From contig NZ_JBEQCT010000007.1 in NCBI RefSeq assembly GCF_046054155.1, positions 176,320 through 240,319 on the forward strand: DNA of 64,000 nt, read 5' to 3'. This document shows positions 9,138 through 17,575 of the stretch, in pieces (the first letter of the stretch is position 1; each line of letters opens with the position of its first letter). The translations under genes and the position numbers were made by a program. The notes under the pieces are model-generated. The model was given only the letters and a program-made list of their open reading frames with translations, was not told the origin of the DNA and did not search any database. This DNA comes from Celerinatantimonas yamalensis. Its GTDB lineage: Bacteria; Pseudomonadota; Gammaproteobacteria; Enterobacterales; Celerinatantimonadaceae.

Positions 9138-9166
9138 GGCAAATCTTCATAGATTTGCCTTTTTTG
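9138..9166 (+). terminator. Terminator of csp copy 2
   Basis: The same nine-bp stem as copy 1 (9138-9146 with 9151-9159), with one loop change, then a T-run. Confidence 0.9.
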
Positions 9167-9675
9167 TTTTAGCTCAAACCTACATTAAACTATTTATATC
9201 CAGCGCTATTTTTTATCATTCAAAACGCATGCATCGCTCGCACCCATATACTCATAAAAGCTACACCCTATCAGTCTGTCAAAGCATCTTGTGTGAAAAA
9301 AAATTCCTACATATCATGTAATTAAAGTCACCAACAGTGATCTGCGACTCTTTTAAAGTGGCATCAGCCATCCAGAAACAACACTATTGTTTGTAAGCAA
9401 GACTTATTAATCGATTATTATAATCGTCTTAGGGGTGTTATTCGAGACAAGTGGGATTTAAGGTAGACGTCATAACAGCGTGAATATAACAGACAATCAC
9501 ATAAGTAGTGACTGCTCGGCCATTTTCTAAAAAGCCAACCAGTTACCCGTGCATAAACGCCAGTTATACATCATCACATGGCTCACAGGTATCCCTCTTC
9601 CATGAAGCGAGTAACAATCACTTTCAAAGCTATTGTGAATTTTTTTGAATTCTAATATCTGTTTACTAGCAAGTG
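9167..9675. other. Intergenic with possible gene relics
   Basis: 509 bases with no intact gene. A minus-strand open segment at about 9440-9545 encodes some 34 residues between stops and has no start or ribosome site. It may be the tail of a lost gene, but I cannot name the family. Confidence 0.4.
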
Positions 9676-9843
9676 TTAGCTAGCACCGGTAGTACCTGCC
9701 TCTGTTGTGCTAGTACCTTTACCATCAGTCCGTTCAGCTGATAACAGCACTAAATAAGGCATAACCCATTCTTTTTTCGGTAAATGTTCACCATCCAGAA
9801 CGCTTAAAGTGGTTTTCTCATCATCATGACTTAATTTATTCAT
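9676..9843 (-). CDS. 55-residue peptide resembling a RiPP precursor
   Basis: Short gene on the minus strand. ATG at 9843 follows AAAGGA with six-base spacing; stop TAA at 9678-9676. The N-terminal half is charged (MNKLSHDDEKTTLSVLDGEH). A centre follows reading KKEWVMPYLVLLSAERTDGK, then a small-residue tail rich in Thr, Gly, Ser and Ala (GTSTTEAGTTGAS). A Trp-x-x-Pro-x-Leu-x-x-Leu block ahead of a Thr/Gly/Ser tail is a shape I associate with leader-core precursors such as those of lasso peptides. No dedicated maturation enzyme is encoded nearby. It has no signal peptide. Its neighbours are a GNAT gene and the tail-collar operon. Alternatively it is an unrelated small regulatory protein. Confidence 0.55.
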   Translation of the reverse strand: MNKLSHDDEKTTLSVLDGEHLPKKEWVMPYLVLLSAERTDGKGTSTTEAGTTGAS

Positions 9844-10090
9844 CAGAATTCCTTTTCTTTATTCCACAGGTTATATCAAATCACGCCCGATCACTTGGAC
9901 ACTGCATAATCAACGTAAGCATAGTATTGAATCAATCATGTCGCAAAGTTGCTTATGAAATAATGCGGTGCACACATCAAATTGATCGAATTTTTTCTTT
10001 TATATCAATGAGTTTTGTCGTCCATTCAACTATAGTTTCAGATGTGTATAAAAAATTTTTATTTTTGTGTTGATAACAGAGATATGAGCG

Positions 10091-10588
10091 ATGGTAACGA
10101 CAAAAGAGATACAGCTTCGTCCCATGAATGAATCGGATATAACCATAAGTTTTAAAATTTATGTTAGTACTCGCTTGGAAGAGATGCGGCCATCTGGCTG
10201 GAGTGAGCAAGAAATTACTGATTTTCTGTATTCACAAGCAGAGACTCAACACCAGTACTACAGACAACATTATCGAGAAGCAAAATTCTATATAATTGAA
10301 TATTTGTCTATTGATGTAGGTCGCCTCTATGTGGATGATATTGGCCCTGAGATACGAATTGTCGATATCGCTCTGCTGCCGGCATATCGCAACCGGGGAA
10401 TAGGTACAATTCTGATTAAAAATCTACAAAAACAGGGCGTTCGCCGCAAACTCGATATCTCAATTCATGTCGAAAAGAATAACCCCGCCATAACGCTTTA
10501 TAAACGATTAGATTTTAAGTTTATCAAAGAAGTGAATGATATTTATCAATTTATGGTCTGGAAGCAGCGAAGCGCAACGGCTCATTAA
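10091..10588 (+). CDS. GNAT family N-acetyltransferase
   Basis: 165-residue cytoplasmic acetyl-CoA-dependent acyltransferase. The acetyl-CoA loop is visible as LLPAYRNRGIGTILIKNL (about 97-114), followed by the C-terminal pattern EKNNPAITLYKRLDFKF. The substrate is unknown. It converges on the last tail-collar gene across 346 bases. From memory, GNAT genes recur beside tail-collar/DUF6916 clusters in other proteobacteria, so it may belong functionally to that operon. It is unrelated in sequence to the second GNAT at 38.8 kb. Confidence 0.88.
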   Translation: MVTTKEIQLRPMNESDITISFKIYVSTRLEEMRPSGWSEQEITDFLYSQAETQHQYYRQHYREAKFYIIEYLSIDVGRLYVDDIGPEIRIVDIALLPAYRNRGIGTILIKNLQKQGVRRKLDISIHVEKNNPAITLYKRLDFKFIKEVNDIYQFMVWKQRSATAH

Positions 10589-10934
10589 CAGTCGATGCTC
10601 ATCAAAATATGCCTCAGTTATTGATCAGCATTGATAGACATACGTTAAAAATAATCTAGCGAAACGAAGTCCTAGATCAGATGAATCTAAAAATTCAGCG
10701 CTATCACCAAACGCGCACCGTCTCAGATGAACGAGGCACCATCGAGATAATCTGTCCACACTGATAGCTAGACGACCTACAACGTCCAGCGAATTTTGCC
10801 AAATAGTATCTATTATTGAATAGACGATTGGCCAAATTACACCATGGGCACCAACACTTAAGTAAATGCTAAGCTAAATATTTCATTGAATGACCCAATA
10901 TTGAGTCACGTTGTGATTAAATAGCCCAAACCAA
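10589..10934. other. Intergenic between convergent GNAT and tail-collar genes
   Basis: 346 bases. A 27-codon plus-strand frame from 10681 ends in TIEIICPH. It looks like a relic but cannot be assigned. I see no strong terminator for either converging gene. Confidence 0.4.
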
Positions 10935-11456
10935 TTAGCTTCTAGACGGGAAAAATCCCTCTAACGCAATACAAAATGCCAGTGTGAGATAAGGCTGCAA
11001 ATTGGAATGATACGCTGATTCACCGCTATCCCCCACCATAGATGAAGCCATTGCAACCGCAGTATAAGGAATTTTTTTATACTCCTTAACTAGCTTCACA
11101 TTGGCGATATAGCGATCTGTTGGTTCGGTTTGCTCGCCGGGTAAAACATATCCTTTAACTCGATGTGAATGCTTAGGGAGCATACTGGCATTTAAAACCT
11201 CGCTATCCGTTCCAACCTTTTCAGTCAACCCCCTTGGGGTCAAGCCACTTCCTCTTCCAGCATGCATCGGCGCTCGAGCTCTCAGATCGGGCAGAGCAAA
11301 GCTATTTTGCCCATCCCCCCCCCAACGAGAGCCCAAAACAGCATATAAAGCTGAATTATCTCGAATTGATAATATCCCACCATCACAATATGCCCAGCCA
11401 AGGGGCGCGAAGCTATAGGGGAATATTCGGATCTCGCCGATAAATGGTTCAGCCAT
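10935..11456 (-). CDS. Phage-tail-collar (Mdp-type) protein, third of three
   Basis: 173 residues. It starts MAEPFIGEIRIFPYSFAP, the conserved opening of microcystin-dependent-protein (MdpB)-like proteins. It then has the tail-collar signature: WAYCDGGILSI, YAVLGSRWGGDGQNSFALPDL (split here as YAVLGSRWGGDG and NSFALPDLRAR), and the end LTLAFCIALEGFFPSRS. There is no signal peptide. AGGAGG lies seven bases before the ATG. It is about the same length as its two upstream paralogues (174 and 177) and clearly related, so the three arose by tandem duplication. No other phage structural gene is near, so this is not a prophage remnant. Cellular function is unknown; tail-collar domains form fibre-like assemblies. 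Confidence 0.9.
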   Translation of the reverse strand: MAEPFIGEIRIFPYSFAPLGWAYCDGGILSIRDNSALYAVLGSRWGGDGQNSFALPDLRARAPMHAGRGSGLTPRGLTEKVGTDSEVLNASMLPKHSHRVKGYVLPGEQTEPTDRYIANVKLVKEYKKIPYTAVAMASSMVGDSGESAYHSNLQPYLTLAFCIALEGFFPSRS

Positions 11457-11496
11457 ACAAACCTCCTATTGATTAACAATAACTGACCGGCTTGCA

Positions 11497-12021
11497 TCAG
11501 TCCCTTTGTGGATAAAGGCCATTAAATGCCATAATAAAATGAATCACCAAACTCGGCATGACATTGTCATGCGTGTTCCCCTCGCCAGTATCGCTCATAG
11601 CCGACTCTGGATAATCGACAATAAAAGATGAGTTTTGCCCTTCACTATAAAAACCAGGGTCAGCGACAGCCGTTACACGACCTTCTGGTTGGCTATCAAC
11701 CGCTGCATCAGTCGATGCATACATGGTATGGCGATGCACGGGCATCTGTTGTTCAGTTAACGGTACACGCTCACTACCGTAGCGACTGCCCAGAGGTCGA
11801 TTGGTCAAGCCATTGCCTTGACCACAGTGAACCGGTATGCGGCCACGCATATCCGGCAATGCAAAGGTCGTGACACCATCACCGCCATAACTAGTTCCTA
11901 ATAAGCTGAACAATGCATCATTACTAGCGATATTCATGATTTGTCCATCGCAAAATCCCCATGCCTTCGGAGCATAATCTCCCGCAAACATACGAATTTC
12001 ACCCAAAAAGGGGTCCGACAT
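11497..12021 (-). CDS. Phage-tail-collar (Mdp-type) protein, second of three
   Basis: 174 residues. It opens MSDPFLGEIRMFAGDYAP, continues WGFCDGQIMNI, LLGTSYGGDGVTTFALPD and RGRIPVHCGQGNGLT, and closes VIHFIMAFNGLYPQRD. These are the collar-domain landmarks in the same order as the paralogues. The middle (about residues 110-150) is the most divergent part, as expected if it carries the variable binding surface. AAGGAG stands before the ATG. Intergenic gaps of about 40 bases on either side indicate one transcript with the flanking collar genes. Confidence 0.9.
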   Translation of the reverse strand: MSDPFLGEIRMFAGDYAPKAWGFCDGQIMNIASNDALFSLLGTSYGGDGVTTFALPDMRGRIPVHCGQGNGLTNRPLGSRYGSERVPLTEQQMPVHRHTMYASTDAAVDSQPEGRVTAVADPGFYSEGQNSSFIVDYPESAMSDTGEGNTHDNVMPSLVIHFIMAFNGLYPQRD

Positions 12022-12063
12022 TACACTCTCCTTAATAACAAAATAGCCAGATACTGCCGCTCA

Positions 12064-12597
12064 TTAACTTCGCATCGGGAAATCACCGCGTAACGAAATA
12101 CAAAAGTTAATCACTTGGCTAGGCTGAAGGTTTAAATGCGCCCCATCGCCGCCGCTGTCACTGCAACTACCGTGGGTTAATAGTGCCAAATGATTAGCGG
12201 GTCCATAAACGGGATAAGCCAAATTATCTTTATTAGCCGGTGCCAACACCGTTACATCAGCATTAATTGTTCCTTTATCAGCATTTTCACTTGCCGCATA
12301 GAACGCATGGTGATGACTTGGCATTTGCTCTGCAGTTAATGCAACAGATTCTTGACCGCCTGATATTCCTTGCTTAAATGAATAAGCAAAACGACCATCC
12401 CAATGAATCGGGGTCCGCCCTCGTAAATCGGGAAGATTAAAGTAACTTTTTCCATCACCGCCATAGGTGACGCCTAAAAGAGCGTAAAGGGCCTGATTCT
12501 GACTAATCGAAAGACTCCGTCCATCACACCATGCCCAGTCTTTAGGGGCAAATTTAAAGCCAAACATAGAAATTTGACCTAAAAAGGGTTCACTCAT
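12064..12597 (-). CDS. Phage-tail-collar (Mdp-type) protein, first of three
   Basis: 177 residues from the second of two adjacent ATGs, chosen because AGGAGG lies five bases before it. It opens MSEPFLGQISMFGFKFAP, then WAWCDGRSLSI, LLGVTYGGDGKSYFNLPD and RGRTPIHWDG, and ends QVINFCISLRGDFPMRS. It shares the framework of the two following paralogues. No secretion signal is visible; related proteins elsewhere are also leaderless. It lies 130 bases downstream of the DUF6916-like gene on the same strand. Confidence 0.9.
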   Translation of the reverse strand: MSEPFLGQISMFGFKFAPKDWAWCDGRSLSISQNQALYALLGVTYGGDGKSYFNLPDLRGRTPIHWDGRFAYSFKQGISGGQESVALTAEQMPSHHHAFYAASENADKGTINADVTVLAPANKDNLAYPVYGPANHLALLTHGSCSDSGGDGAHLNLQPSQVINFCISLRGDFPMRS

Positions 12598-12727
12598 CAT
12601 CACCTCCTGTATATTCGAGAACAAGACAAACCAATTCCACTTTACAATCACCTTTACAAGAGATAATTAAGCTTATTGATGTCACTCACGATTCCAATGC
12701 TTACTTAACATCAGGAAAGCCAGATAT

Positions 12728-13033
12728 CTATTGCTTGAAGGTCAATGTAACGTTGTATTCAAAGAACTCACCTTGCGGACCAGCTGGAACAAGGAAAAGG
12801 CTCACATCACCTAACGCTTCGTTTTTCATCAGCCACTGTTTTTGCATCAGATATCCATTACCGAGTAGAGCGGCAAATGTCATTCCAAAGCCAGAAAATC
12901 CACCGCCAATAGACTCAATCGGTGAGATTTTCTTTAACAGCAACATTTTAGGTGGCTTATTTTGTTCATAATTTATGATAAATTCTTTATCCAGTTGCGA
13001 TTTGAATTCCTCATAAGTAGGCAACATCGTCAT
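12728..13033 (-). CDS. DUF6916-like small protein heading the tail-collar operon
   Basis: 101 residues. It begins MTMLPTYEEFKSQLDKEF and ends with GDVSLFLVPAGPQGEFFEYN, the pattern I associate with DUF6916, a small domain found next to tail-collar genes. The start used here follows AGGGAC; an in-frame ATG 24 bases upstream is less likely. A glycine-rich hydrophobic middle (SIGGGFSGFGMTFAALLGNG) replaces the usual shorter loop. It is first in a four-gene minus-strand run with the three collar paralogues. Function is unknown; a chaperone or assembly-base role is only a guess. Confidence 0.75.
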   Translation of the reverse strand: MTMLPTYEEFKSQLDKEFIINYEQNKPPKMLLLKKISPIESIGGGFSGFGMTFAALLGNGYLMQKQWLMKNEALGDVSLFLVPAGPQGEFFEYNVTLTFKQ

Positions 13034-13457
13034 TTTTAGTCCCTGAGCTATAACCATACAAATAAGTTAATCATTTATTACTTTATAGTCTAAGTTTCGC
13101 AAATTTGGAGATGAAAATAGGATTATTTAATGACATTGCTCGCATTTTTCATCTTCTGATGATTCTAGAATCTAACGACTAAACTGTTCACAATAAATTG
13201 CAATGAGTCCCACAAAAAACCGTAGATTAGGCTCATTTATCAACCCTCTAAAACTAAAAGGGTGCCGAAAACCATCTGATCCACCGCCGTCTAAAGATTA
13301 TTTTCTACGTTTGATATCGCGTTCCCGCGCTTAGTCAAACAAGCTCATATCATCCCGCTTTATCTATATAGATAAACCAAATAGCGCGCGCGAATGACGC
13401 TCTGTGATGCGCTAAAGCCAACACTCGTTTACGTTAGCTCGCTTTTAACAAAGGTAA
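13034..13457. other. Upstream region of the tail-collar operon, decayed sequence
   Basis: 424 bases. The part near 13034-13150 should hold the operon promoter, but I cannot mark one with confidence. No intact gene is seen. Confidence 0.35.
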
Positions 13458-13690
13458 TTATCGGTCAAATGGCGCATTGCTCGGTGAGCCAATCTGTAAA
13501 GGTGCTCGTTGGGCTGCCTGCCCTGCCGCTTCCACCTCGATTAATAGATCGGACAAGCCGTCACTTTTGGCGATCTTAATTTGATGATAAAACCAATCCG
13601 CACTAGCCATATGTTCTGGCACAATCGCCCACTCTTAATTTTGGACCACGAGCTCGCAAATTAAGTAATAGCTGTCGATATCTCAATGAT
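13458..13690 (-). pseudogene. LysR-family regulator relic (C-terminal fragment)
   Basis: The minus-strand reading ends with about 65 codons containing EWAIVPEHMASADWFY, which resembles the late effector-binding domain of LysR regulators (usually W-A-x-x-P-E-H). An in-frame TAA directly precedes the EWAIVPEHM segment. No DNA-binding helix-turn-helix remains. It lies divergent to a MATE relic, the usual layout for a regulator and its target transporter. Confidence 0.6.
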
Positions 13691-13706
13691 CAGGACTTAG
13701 TGCTTT

Positions 13707-14021
13707 TTGGCGTTTTGCGTTCCCTTTTATAATAGCGATGTTGCTCAGGGGCCTATATCAGGTGATCGATGGCTTTTTGTTGGACATTATATCGGCGGTA
13801 AAGGGTGGGCTGGGGTCAATCTGGCCATTCCCTTATTAGGCCTGATTATGGGCTTTGGTCTGCGGCTAGGGATGAGTGGTAGCAGTTATTATCTAAGGTA
13901 ATATGCTGATCCAATTGCCATTCTTATGTATCTTACCGCGGTTTTAGGCGTTGAGGGAGCATGGTTAGCTGTCTCACTGTCGAACATTGAATTTACCTGT
14001 ATTGCTTTACCGATGCTATGA
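13707..14021 (+). pseudogene. MATE-family efflux transporter relic
   Basis: The first part reads DRWLFVGHYIGGKGWAGVNL and MGFGLRLGMSGSS, matching the second helix region of MATE (DinF/NorM-like) transporters. After an in-frame stop at 13899-13901 the same frame continues ADPIAILMYLTAVLGVEGAW and LAVSLSN, which fits the last helices. The central several hundred residues are missing, so an internal deletion joined the two ends. Confidence 0.65.
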
Positions 14022-14455
14022 CTGAACCTAAAGGAACTAAAAAAGATGTACCAACAAGCGCTGCCAAGTGAACCAAGCAAATGCAGTTCATCATTTTGGT
14101 GCCTCAGTTTTCCGCATAAACTGAACTAATTCATTCCGTTTGATCAACCGATAGTAAAGCAGTGAGCAGGTACTTTTTATTGGTTTTAATAAAGAATATC
14201 AGACATGAAGGAACATAATAAACCAAGGAGATATTTGTATCTAAAGTTATTATTTGAATAGTTTCACATAACTACAATGTGTTTTATTTTTGACACATTT
14301 TCATAAAAATAATGTTATCTAGTTATATTAAAAATGAAATTTTGTTTTACTATAAAAAATAAAGTAAAGGCCTATCCTTAGGCTTTACTTAATGCTTATT
14401 TTGTTTAATTTTCAAATAGTTAATAACTATCCTTGTTTATCTAAACCCGACTAAA
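14022..14455. other. Intergenic, AT-rich
   Basis: 434 bases without a gene. An imperfect hairpin (GTAAAGGCCTA / TAGGCTTTAC) around 14364-14389 may terminate the minus-strand lipoprotein gene. Confidence 0.45.
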
Positions 14456-14659
14456 TTAATGGTATGTATCTATTTCAACACCTGTATCCAAAAAGTCAAG
14501 ATATGAGGGTTCTAGCTGCTGTGTTGCAGTAACTGAGCTCGGTTGTGTTATCTTCTGTGCTGTTGATGAAGGTTGACTTGCACAACCACCAAGTAAAAGA
14601 ACTAACGCCATAGTAGTCATCGGCATTAACCCAATATATTTAATTTTAGAGATTAGCAT
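14456..14659 (-). CDS. Small lipoprotein of unknown function
   Basis: 67 residues. It has a lipoprotein signal with lipobox LLGGC at about residues 22-26, so the mature peptide is about 42 residues and lipid-anchored on the inner or outer membrane. There is no Asp at position +2, which favours outer-membrane sorting. The mature part is Ser/Thr/Gln-rich and ends FLDTGVEIDTYH. GGAG precedes the ATG with suitable spacing. No homologue is recognised. The Tyr-His end recalls the two secreted peptides at 36.7 and 37.1 kb, but that match is too short to claim kinship. Confidence 0.65.
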   Translation of the reverse strand: MLISKIKYIGLMPMTTMALVLLLGGCASQPSSTAQKITQPSSVTATQQLEPSYLDFLDTGVEIDTYH

Positions 14660-15539
14660 GTTATATGCTCCAAGATGTTAAGTTATTACGTATTCATAAT
14701 TATATTACACCATATTTAAAAACATCACTTACTAAAATTATTACATCAGTAGATTTTAAATTTAAAACTAACCAATCAATAGAAAATATATAAACAAAAT
14801 CAGTAAAATACTCATTAATATCTTTTTTATCAATATTTATAACTATTTTTTATGGAAATTTAAACCTTATTTAATAAAACTAAATTTCATTTATAAAGAA
14901 CTAGCTAGCCGCTATTTTTAAAAATATTTCCATCATTTCCCAATCAACTAAATCCAGTCATAACATATATTAACTATATGAATATAATATAAAATAACTG
15001 GGCGCTCTATGTATTATCACTTTTAAAATATACTCCGTGTGATGATTTGAATTGATGTTCTTCTATGAGCAACAGGTGGAAAAATGATGTTCTCCACCAT
15101 TTGAACGCCCCTTCATTAGATAGGATATAACCTGACTCAAAGAATGATTTTTATAACACAATCTGACATCGCTTTACTCGGCTGCGAGATACATCGGCCC
15201 AGTAGAGAGCAACTTCAACCGATGGTACTGATGATTGATACAGTCCGAGTCGCAAAGTGATCTATTAAGCTTAATTGGGTTGACTAAAATGCGTGTAGTA
15301 AAACGCATGACCATGCGAGCTGGTTTATTTGCATAAGGTGCCAGTATCAAGCCATCAGAATGGGTTAACATGATGATAAACAAGTAGATGTGAAGACAAG
15401 CATCATAAATTGTACTGATTAGCCTGATGCGATACTTTACTAATGATTAACTAACCATCATTAAGTTTGTTACATCCTCACCTATTTCATGATTTCACGT
15501 GTTAAACTTGTGCCTAATTTGTGATACAGATGTAATTTT
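14660..15539. other. Long AT-rich intergenic region
   Basis: 880 bases. A minus-strand frame of 69 codons at 15174-15383 lacks a convincing ribosome site and resembles nothing I know. The right end holds the ycaO leader. It may be decayed accessory DNA. Confidence 0.4.
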
Positions 15540-17297
15540 ATGACTCAAACTTATATTCCAGGCAAAGATGCAGCATTAGAAACGTCCATCGCCACTATGC
15601 AACAACGCCTGATAACCCTTGGCTTTGATATCGAAGAAGCATCGTGGCTCAACCCTGTGCCTAATGTCTGGTCAGTCCATATTCGCGATCGCAGCTGCCC
15701 TGCTTGCTTTACCAACGGCAAAGGTGCAAGTCGTGATGCAGCGCTCGCGAGTGCGTTAGGTGAATTCTTTGAACGTCTAGCCTGTAACTACTTCTTTGCA
15801 GATTTTTATTTGGGCTCAAAGGTCGCTCAAGGCGAGTTTGTTCATTACCCCAATGAGCAATGGTTTGCTTTGAGCCAAACTCGCCCAGAGGGCTTAATGA
15901 ATCAAGCGCTTTGGGATCACTATGATCCCGATGGTGACTTAGCCATGAGCACCTTGGTCGATATGCAGTCAGGCAATCGTGAGCGAGGGATCTGTGCCTT
16001 GCCATTTGTCCGTCAACGCGACCAACAAACCACTTATATCCCGATGAATATTGTCGGAAATCTATTTGTTAGCAATGGGATGTCGGCAGGAAATACACCA
16101 ACAGAAGCACGTACCCAAGCATTATCAGAGTGTTTTGAGCGCTATGTCAAAAACCGCATTATTAGCGAAGCAATAAGCCTTCCCCAAATACCCGATGCCG
16201 TCATGGCGCGCTACCCAAACATACAAGAAGCTATCGCTACCCTTGAGCGTGAAGGCTTTCCCATTTATTGCTTTGATGCCTCTTTAGGCGGGCAATTTCC
16301 TGTTATCTGCGTGACACTATTTAACCCGATAAATGGTGGTTGTTTTGCCTCATTTGGCGCCCATCCACGTTTTGAAGTGGCCCTTGAGCGCACTGTCACT
16401 GAGCTCCTACAAGGACGCAGTTTAAAAGATTTAGATATCTTCCCAACGCCAAGTATGGATAACGACGATATTGCGGATCCCAGTAATTTAGAAACTCATT
16501 TTATCGACTCATCGGGCTTAGTCAGTTGGGATCTGTTCCGAGTTCATGCTGACTACCCATTTACTGACTGGAATTTTGCTGGCACCTCTGAGCAAGAATT
16601 TAACCATCTATTAGATAAATTTCACACGCTGGGTGCTGATGTCTATATCGCTGATTATTCACATCTAGAAACTTACGCCTGCCGCGTGTTAGTACCGGGC
16701 TATTCGGAGGTCTATCCTGTCTACGAACTCGCCTTTGTAAACAATAACCGCGGGCAAACTTTGCGTGAATGCATCAGTGAGTGGCTCGACAGCCCAAGTA
16801 ATGCCTCATTGGCCTTGTCTGTTATTAATGAGATAAACCATTTAGATTTGGATGAGTTTTATCCACTTAGTCAAATCTTAGGGATTAGTGTCGATGCAAG
16901 TAGCCCGTGGGCAACGCTACGGATCGGCGAGCTATTATGCTTACTCTATTTAGCATTATCAGACCATGAACAAGCTCGCGAGTGGGCGCAGTGGACCACT
17001 GACTTTAACGCCAATGCGATCAGTGCCGATCGGCAATTACGACTGCGTTTTTATCATGCCTTACAAGCATTGCTTGAATTAGAGCAAACCGGCCGCCATT
17101 TTAATGACTATCAAGCCGCCTTTGAACGATTATACGGTCAACATGATCTCAACCTAGCGCGAGCTCATATCCAAGGAGAGAAACAAGGGTATGATCTATT
17201 GCTCGAGCATCGTTTAACTGAGTTTACTAAACATCAAAAATTGCTTGAAACTTATCAAAAACTGCAGCGAGCAAAAGCCCAATACGCACAACAATAA
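15540..17297 (+). CDS. ycaO: YcaO-domain protein (RimO-associated type)
   Basis: 585 residues, essentially the length of E. coli YcaO (586), which takes part in methylthiolation of ribosomal protein S12 with RimO. Landmarks are GKGASRDAALASALGEFFER (about 61-80), TPTEARTQALSECFERYVKN, the ATP-binding glutamates of the YcaO fold, and a long C-terminal TPR-like helical region ending in QKLQRAKAQYAQQ. Full-length agreement with the housekeeping protein argues against a RiPP heterocyclase role, despite the precursor-like peptide 5.7 kb away. A strong terminator follows. Confidence 0.9.
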   Translation: MTQTYIPGKDAALETSIATMQQRLITLGFDIEEASWLNPVPNVWSVHIRDRSCPACFTNGKGASRDAALASALGEFFERLACNYFFADFYLGSKVAQGEFVHYPNEQWFALSQTRPEGLMNQALWDHYDPDGDLAMSTLVDMQSGNRERGICALPFVRQRDQQTTYIPMNIVGNLFVSNGMSAGNTPTEARTQALSECFERYVKNRIISEAISLPQIPDAVMARYPNIQEAIATLEREGFPIYCFDASLGGQFPVICVTLFNPINGGCFASFGAHPRFEVALERTVTELLQGRSLKDLDIFPTPSMDNDDIADPSNLETHFIDSSGLVSWDLFRVHADYPFTDWNFAGTSEQEFNHLLDKFHTLGADVYIADYSHLETYACRVLVPGYSEVYPVYELAFVNNNRGQTLRECISEWLDSPSNASLALSVINEINHLDLDEFYPLSQILGISVDASSPWATLRIGELLCLLYLALSDHEQAREWAQWTTDFNANAISADRQLRLRFYHALQALLELEQTGRHFNDYQAAFERLYGQHDLNLARAHIQGEKQGYDLLLEHRLTEFTKHQKLLETYQKLQRAKAQYAQQ

Positions 17298-17311
17298 TTT
17301 ACCCACGAGGC

Positions 17312-17343
17312 AAAAGCTTGGCCATCTTGGCCGAGCTTTTTTA
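17312..17343 (+). terminator. Rho-independent terminator after ycaO
   Basis: Near-perfect stem AAAAGCTTGGCC (17312-17323) and GGCCGAGCTTTT (17329-17340) with loop ATCTT, followed by T. Confidence 0.9.
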
Positions 17344-17575
17344 TGTCGACTGCACGCAGCTTTTTTACCGTTTCATGAAGAGCTGACACATCCTTCTCGG
17401 TCGAGTTAACAGTGCACCTGCTTCATGAGGGCCATCACAAACATTACCTCTTAAGACAAATAAGCAAGCACAAATATCGAATATAAATTCATATCGATGA
17501 ATAAAAAATCGGTTGTGAGCCATGCGCTTTGATCATAAGCTGATACGTATACTTTGTATAACCTAAGGATGAATC

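Larger units (their letters stand above)
8701..9166 (+). repeat. Direct repeat copy B: complete csp gene with leader and terminator
   Basis: Second copy of the 465-bp unit at 3751-4216, in the same orientation. The matching part begins near AAAATA (8701) and ends in the T-run after the hairpin. The sequences outside both ends diverge completely from those around copy A. Confidence 0.92.

Noticed and set aside
10935..12597. Prophage or tailocin remnant
   Set aside because: Only collar-domain proteins are present. There is no capsid, sheath, tube, baseplate, lysis or integrase gene.
15174..15383. 69-codon minus-strand frame
   Set aside because: No ribosome site, no signal or domain pattern, and it lies in decayed AT-rich DNA.
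15540..17297. YcaO protein as a RiPP heterocyclase serving the peptide at 9.7 kb
   Set aside because: Its full length and C-terminal region match the housekeeping E. coli YcaO type, and 5.7 kb of unrelated DNA separates the two.
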